A stretch of 8,590 bases of DNA from Desulfobacterales bacterium (GTDB lineage: Bacteria > Desulfobacterota > Desulfobacteria > Desulfobacterales > JAUWMJ01). The translations under genes and the position numbers were made by a program. How positions within the stretch are numbered: position 1 is the first letter of the stretch; every line of letters begins with the position of its first letter. The stretch is from the NCBI GenBank assembly GCA_030613225.1, contig JAUWMJ010000101.1, positions 1 to 8,590 of the forward strand, in the 5' to 3' direction. Of the stretch, positions 6,514-8,590 are shown one piece after another. The notes beneath the pieces are model-generated. The model had not been told where the DNA came from. It searched no databases and saw only the letters and a program-made list of their open reading frames with translations.

Positions 6514-6888
6514 ATGCTATCAGCTGTTGAAGAAGAAGTAAAAGCAAGCTTGATTCAGGTATGCCGTGGTGAAATAAAAACCACTCACCGTAGAAAAATT
6601 ACATATAAGGAAATATGGGAGAAACATCACTCAGGAAATGGCAAATGGGGCAGAGGGTATACACCTGAAGTAGTAAGATGGATTGTCAATATTTCAGATT
6701 ATTATGTTAAACAAGGTTATCCCCCTTTGAATTCTATAGTTGTCAGGCAAGACACAGGAGAGCCTGGGCAAAATTGGGATGATTGGCACAAGTCTGCTGG
6801 AAGCCCTTATGAATCTTTAGCTCACGCCCAAGCTGCTTGTTGGGCTTATTGGCCAGAAAAAAGTATCCTTGCTCAATTTCAATCATAA
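6514..6888 (+). CDS. Cassette 4: 124-aa Trp-rich protein of unknown function
   Basis: The start is certain: AAGGAGG (6502-6508) lies 5 bp before ATG 6514, and the gene begins 24 bp inside the cassette. The protein is soluble, with seven tryptophans in 124 residues. An N-terminal helix (MLSAVEEEVKASLIQVC) precedes ITYKEIWEKHH, a basic patch (KTTHRRK), then RWIVNISDYYVKQGYPPLNSIVVRQDTGEPG. The last pattern, a helix followed by G-x-PPLN-x-IVV-x-x-x-TG-x-PG, resembles a small domain I have seen at the ends of other uncharacterised proteins with a TYxEL start, possibly winged-helix-like. That is a weak memory-based link. No catalytic motif is seen. Confidence 0.8.
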   Translation: MLSAVEEEVKASLIQVCRGEIKTTHRRKITYKEIWEKHHSGNGKWGRGYTPEVVRWIVNISDYYVKQGYPPLNSIVVRQDTGEPGQNWDDWHKSAGSPYESLAHAQAACWAYWPEKSILAQFQS

Positions 6889-6899
6889 AAATTCACAGA

Positions 6900-7020
6900 A
6901 CAAAACAATTCACTGGATTGCAGGGTACTGAGCCGCTTTGAAAAATTTTGGTTTTACAAAATTATAACATAAACAAGATTACTGTAGAACCCCCTGCAAC
7001 CCGTGATCTTTGCGTTATGA
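6900..7020 (+). other. attC4, closing cassette 4
   Basis: A 121-bp site. R'' is ACAAAAC (6900-6906, degenerate) and R' is GTTATGA (7014-7020). TTGCAGGG (6918-6925) pairs perfectly with CCCTGCAA (6992-6999). The centre begins TACTGAGCCGCT and contains TTTTGGTTTTA, shared with attC5 and attC6. Confidence 0.85.
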
Positions 7021-7049
7021 CATCCTATATTATATAAAGAGAGGGTAAT

Positions 7050-7355
7050 ATGTTTGAAACAAGACCAAAAAATCAAAAAATAGATTTTATGTATTTTGGT
7101 GCAGCACAGAAAATGTCAACCGGTGAAATAGTAAAAAATGGTGATTCTGTAAGCTTGCAATATAAACAATATGAAGTGGTTGTTGAACATATTACTGCAA
7201 TTACTGAAACATCGTTTTCTGGACCTGTGGGTTCAATTTCTAACAAGGAAAGCGGAGAAGAAGTTCATGAAATTGGTGCCCCACTTAATATTCGATTGGA
7301 TGATAAGCTTGAATTTACTGAAGACAAGATATTTGATTGCACACGGAAGTCATAA
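7050..7355 (+). CDS. Cassette 5: 101-aa hypothetical protein, probably beta-rich
   Basis: ATG 7050 follows GAGGG (7041-7045) and lies 30 bp after the previous R' box. The 101-aa product has alternating strand-like segments (DSVSLQYKQYEVVVEHIT, SFSGPVGSIS, PLNIRLDDKLEFTEDKIFDC) and reads like a small beta-barrel, with GDSV and FSGPVGSI turns. No signal peptide, membrane helix or known motif is visible. The TAA stop (7353-7355) lies inside the R'' box of attC5, so gene and recombination site overlap. The function is unknown. Confidence 0.8.
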   Translation: MFETRPKNQKIDFMYFGAAQKMSTGEIVKNGDSVSLQYKQYEVVVEHITAITETSFSGPVGSISNKESGEEVHEIGAPLNIRLDDKLEFTEDKIFDCTRKS

Positions 7356-7477
7356 CAAGTCGCCGGAGTGGATCGGGGGCTACTGAGCGGCTCTTGAAGG
7401 TTTTGGCTTTAACATAAATTTAAATCATGTTGAGGTTGTCGGCATAAAGCCCCCGACCCCTCAGCTTTGCGTTCTGT
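7350..7477 (+). other. attC5, closing cassette 5
   Basis: A 128-bp site. R'' is TCATAAC (7350-7356) and R' is GTTCTGT (7471-7477). TCGGGGGCT (7373-7381) pairs perfectly with AGCCCCCGA (7448-7456). The central block from 7380 to 7428 closely matches that of attC6. Confidence 0.9.
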
Positions 7478-7488
7478 TATAAGAAATT

Positions 7489-8328
7489 ATGATAACAATA
7501 CACAAAATTTTTGAAATGTATGATCTTGACCCCGGGAAAATCAGATTAGTACGGCATGGCAATAAAGAAATTCCCATACACAAAACCTTTACAGAAGATC
7601 TCCCTCGCTTGGAGGCCTATCAAAGCTTTCAAAAACCGAAAAAATTTGGAGATTCCTCATCTATAGCTGTTATTGCCCCTTACCATAAAACGACTGCACT
7701 TTTTTTAGGTTTATGGAACATAAATGGCTGTAAAGAAAATTCAAAGTTTACCAATGAAATATTGTTAGAATTACAAAAACATGATTTGCCTGAAATCTGG
7801 TTTAACGATTCAGTAAGGTATGACTTAAAGAAAAACGATATTCTTGATGACTTATCAGAACGTTTAGTCATTGAATGGGGAGCTGCCACAGTCTCTTGGG
7901 TACAATCAAAAAATAAAAAAGTTGTTGAATTAAAAGGAGAAAAATCTATTGGAGATTTCCAATCTTTCGATCAAGTAGATTTGAATTTTCATGACTTAAA
8001 AATGATGATTCAGTTTCCTGATACAAACCTTACTTGGTTGAAGACACTCTCTTCAGTCAATGGCATTTATTTAATAAAAGACAAGATATCAGGAAAGCTT
8101 TATGTCGGGTCGGCATATGGTGCGCAAGGGATATATGGTAGATGGTCTTCGTATGCCAAGAATGGACATGGTGGCAATATAGAGTTGCAAGGTTTAGATC
8201 CAACCAATTTTCAGTTTTCAATCCTTGAGATTGTGCCAGCCACAACAACAGCAGATGGCGTAATTGATTGTGAAAACAGATGGAAAGAGAAACTTGGTAC
8301 ACGGCAATTTGGACTCAATAAAAACTGA
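7489..8328 (+). CDS. Cassette 6: two-domain GIY-YIG nuclease family protein
   Basis: This 279-aa protein ends in a GIY-YIG nuclease domain. GIY is at residues 192-194, YVG at 205-207, Arg218 in GRWSSY, Glu262 in DCENRWKEKLG and Asn277 in LNKN; these match the expected metal-dependent DNA-cleaving site. The N-terminal 180 residues form a separate domain with KIRLVRHGN, ETYQ-like EAYQSFQ, ALFLGLWNING and RLVIEWGAATVSWVQ. I recall this N-terminal domain attached to GIY-YIG domains in other uncharacterised bacterial proteins, where it may read DNA or a modified base. Intact catalytic residues suggest activity. A role in defence against phages or foreign DNA is plausible but inferred. The start ATG 7489 is 17 bp inside the cassette and has only a weak ribosome site (TAAGAA). 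Confidence 0.9.
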   Translation: MITIHKIFEMYDLDPGKIRLVRHGNKEIPIHKTFTEDLPRLEAYQSFQKPKKFGDSSSIAVIAPYHKTTALFLGLWNINGCKENSKFTNEILLELQKHDLPEIWFNDSVRYDLKKNDILDDLSERLVIEWGAATVSWVQSKNKKVVELKGEKSIGDFQSFDQVDLNFHDLKMMIQFPDTNLTWLKTLSSVNGIYLIKDKISGKLYVGSAYGAQGIYGRWSSYAKNGHGGNIELQGLDPTNFQFSILEIVPATTTADGVIDCENRWKEKLGTRQFGLNKN

Positions 8329-8336
8329 AAAGCAGA

Positions 8337-8481
8337 ACAAAACGCTGGAGTTGACCTGGGGCTACTGAGCGGCTCCCGAAAGTTTTGGTTTTAACAAAAA
8401 TTTTAATCATTCTGAGTTTGTTGGCATAAAGCCCCAGGCAACTCAGCTCAACGAACCCCGCAGTGAGTTGTAAGGTTAGGC
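8337..8481 (+). other. attC6, closing cassette 6, with a displaced R' box
   Basis: R'' is ACAAAAC (8337-8343). CCTGGGGCT (8355-8363) pairs perfectly with AGCCCCAGG (8430-8438), followed by GTTGA/CAAC and GGAG/CTC pairing. Where attC4 and attC5 have GCGTT, this site has ACGAACCCC (8451-8459). A perfect consensus R' box GTTAGGC follows at 8475-8481, about 24 bp further. CAACTCA (8439-8445) can also pair with TGAGTTG (8464-8470) in an alternative hairpin. The true cut point is therefore uncertain; the site may be a fusion of two attC sites. Confidence 0.75.
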
Positions 8482-8590
8482 GCAATTAGCATGGCGTTTT
8501 TTTGAAAAAACATGACGAGAAGTTGATTTTTTAACAGACTACATTAATACTTCGAACATTTCAAGAAAAATATTTATAAGTAATGATAGT
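8482..8590. other. Start of a further cassette or array edge; no gene recognised
   Basis: These 109 AT-rich bases hold no plausible plus-strand start. A GTTTTTT/AAAAAAC inverted repeat (8495-8510 region) could be a small hairpin. On the minus strand an open frame of 17 codons enters from the right edge and ends at TAG (8541-8539); it might be the tail of a reversed cassette gene, but it is too short to call. Confidence 0.35.

Larger units (their letters stand above)
3225..8590. mobile_element. Integron: integrase, attI and an array of at least six gene cassettes
   Basis: The layout is diagnostic. An IntI-type tyrosine recombinase is transcribed away from an attI site. From attI the array runs rightward as short genes, each followed by an imperfect palindrome with RYYYAAC-like and GTTRRRY-like ends. 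Cassette limits by R' cut points are about 4385-5425, 5426-5893, 5894-6489, 6490-7014, 7015-7471, 7472-8475 and a last one running off the right edge. Genes on the left flank are ordinary metabolic genes, so this is most likely a sedentary chromosomal integron. No transposon ends, resistance genes or plasmid genes are visible. Confidence 0.93.

Noticed and set aside
7680..8302. Minus-strand open frames inside the GIY-YIG gene
   Set aside because: They are shadows of a clearly recognised plus-strand gene.
6900..8481. Tandem similar palindromes as a CRISPR array
   Set aside because: Units are about 120-145 bp, hairpin-forming, and separated by genes; they fit attC sites and not repeat-spacer structure.

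Overview
The window looks like chromosomal DNA from a strictly anaerobic, sulfate-reducer-like bacterium (Desulfobacterota). The clues are moderate GC, an ADP-forming acyl-CoA synthetase beside an enoyl-CoA hydratase, and a repeat-filled spacer. This taxonomic guess is an inference: no rRNA or other marker gene is present.

Region 1 (1-2938, minus strand) is ordinary metabolism. A crotonase-family enoyl-CoA hydratase is followed, after a 358-bp repeat-rich spacer, by a large fused acyl-CoA synthetase (NDP-forming) that runs off the left edge. Together they suggest acyl-CoA breakdown with ATP recovery.

Region 2 (3157-4390) is an integron platform. It holds an integron integrase (intI, minus strand) with all catalytic residues and the IntI-specific insert, its probable promoter, and an attI site. 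The attI site has the classic AAC-NNN-GTT core and two upstream copies of a GTGGAAA/TTTCC palindrome. A short attC-like hairpin lies on the other side of intI.

Region 3 (4385-8590) is an array of at least six gene cassettes, each closed by an attC site (attC1-attC6). Cassette 1 carries a soluble protein with a possible nuclease-like motif plus a four-helix membrane protein. Cassette 2 carries a DHCW-motif cupin. Cassette 3 carries a 59-aa helical protein and a convergent, 3'-overlapping 86-aa gene on the opposite strand. Cassette 4 carries a Trp-rich 124-aa protein of unknown function. Cassette 5 carries a 101-aa protein of unknown function whose stop codon lies inside its attC. Cassette 6 carries a two-domain GIY-YIG nuclease. 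attC4, attC5 and attC6 form one family: the centre is conserved in sequence, while the stem arms differ in sequence yet stay complementary. attC1 and attC6 have damaged R' boxes and may be fixed in place.

How it works: IntI would insert circular cassettes at attI (G4384/T4385) and shuffle or excise them at attC sites folded as single strands. Most cassette genes start with a good Shine-Dalgarno sequence just inside their cassette and read away from attI, so a promoter in the attI region or in individual cassettes would drive them. The most interesting content is the set of unrecognised cassette genes, the GIY-YIG and putative nuclease genes (possible defence functions), and the structure of attI and the attC sites.
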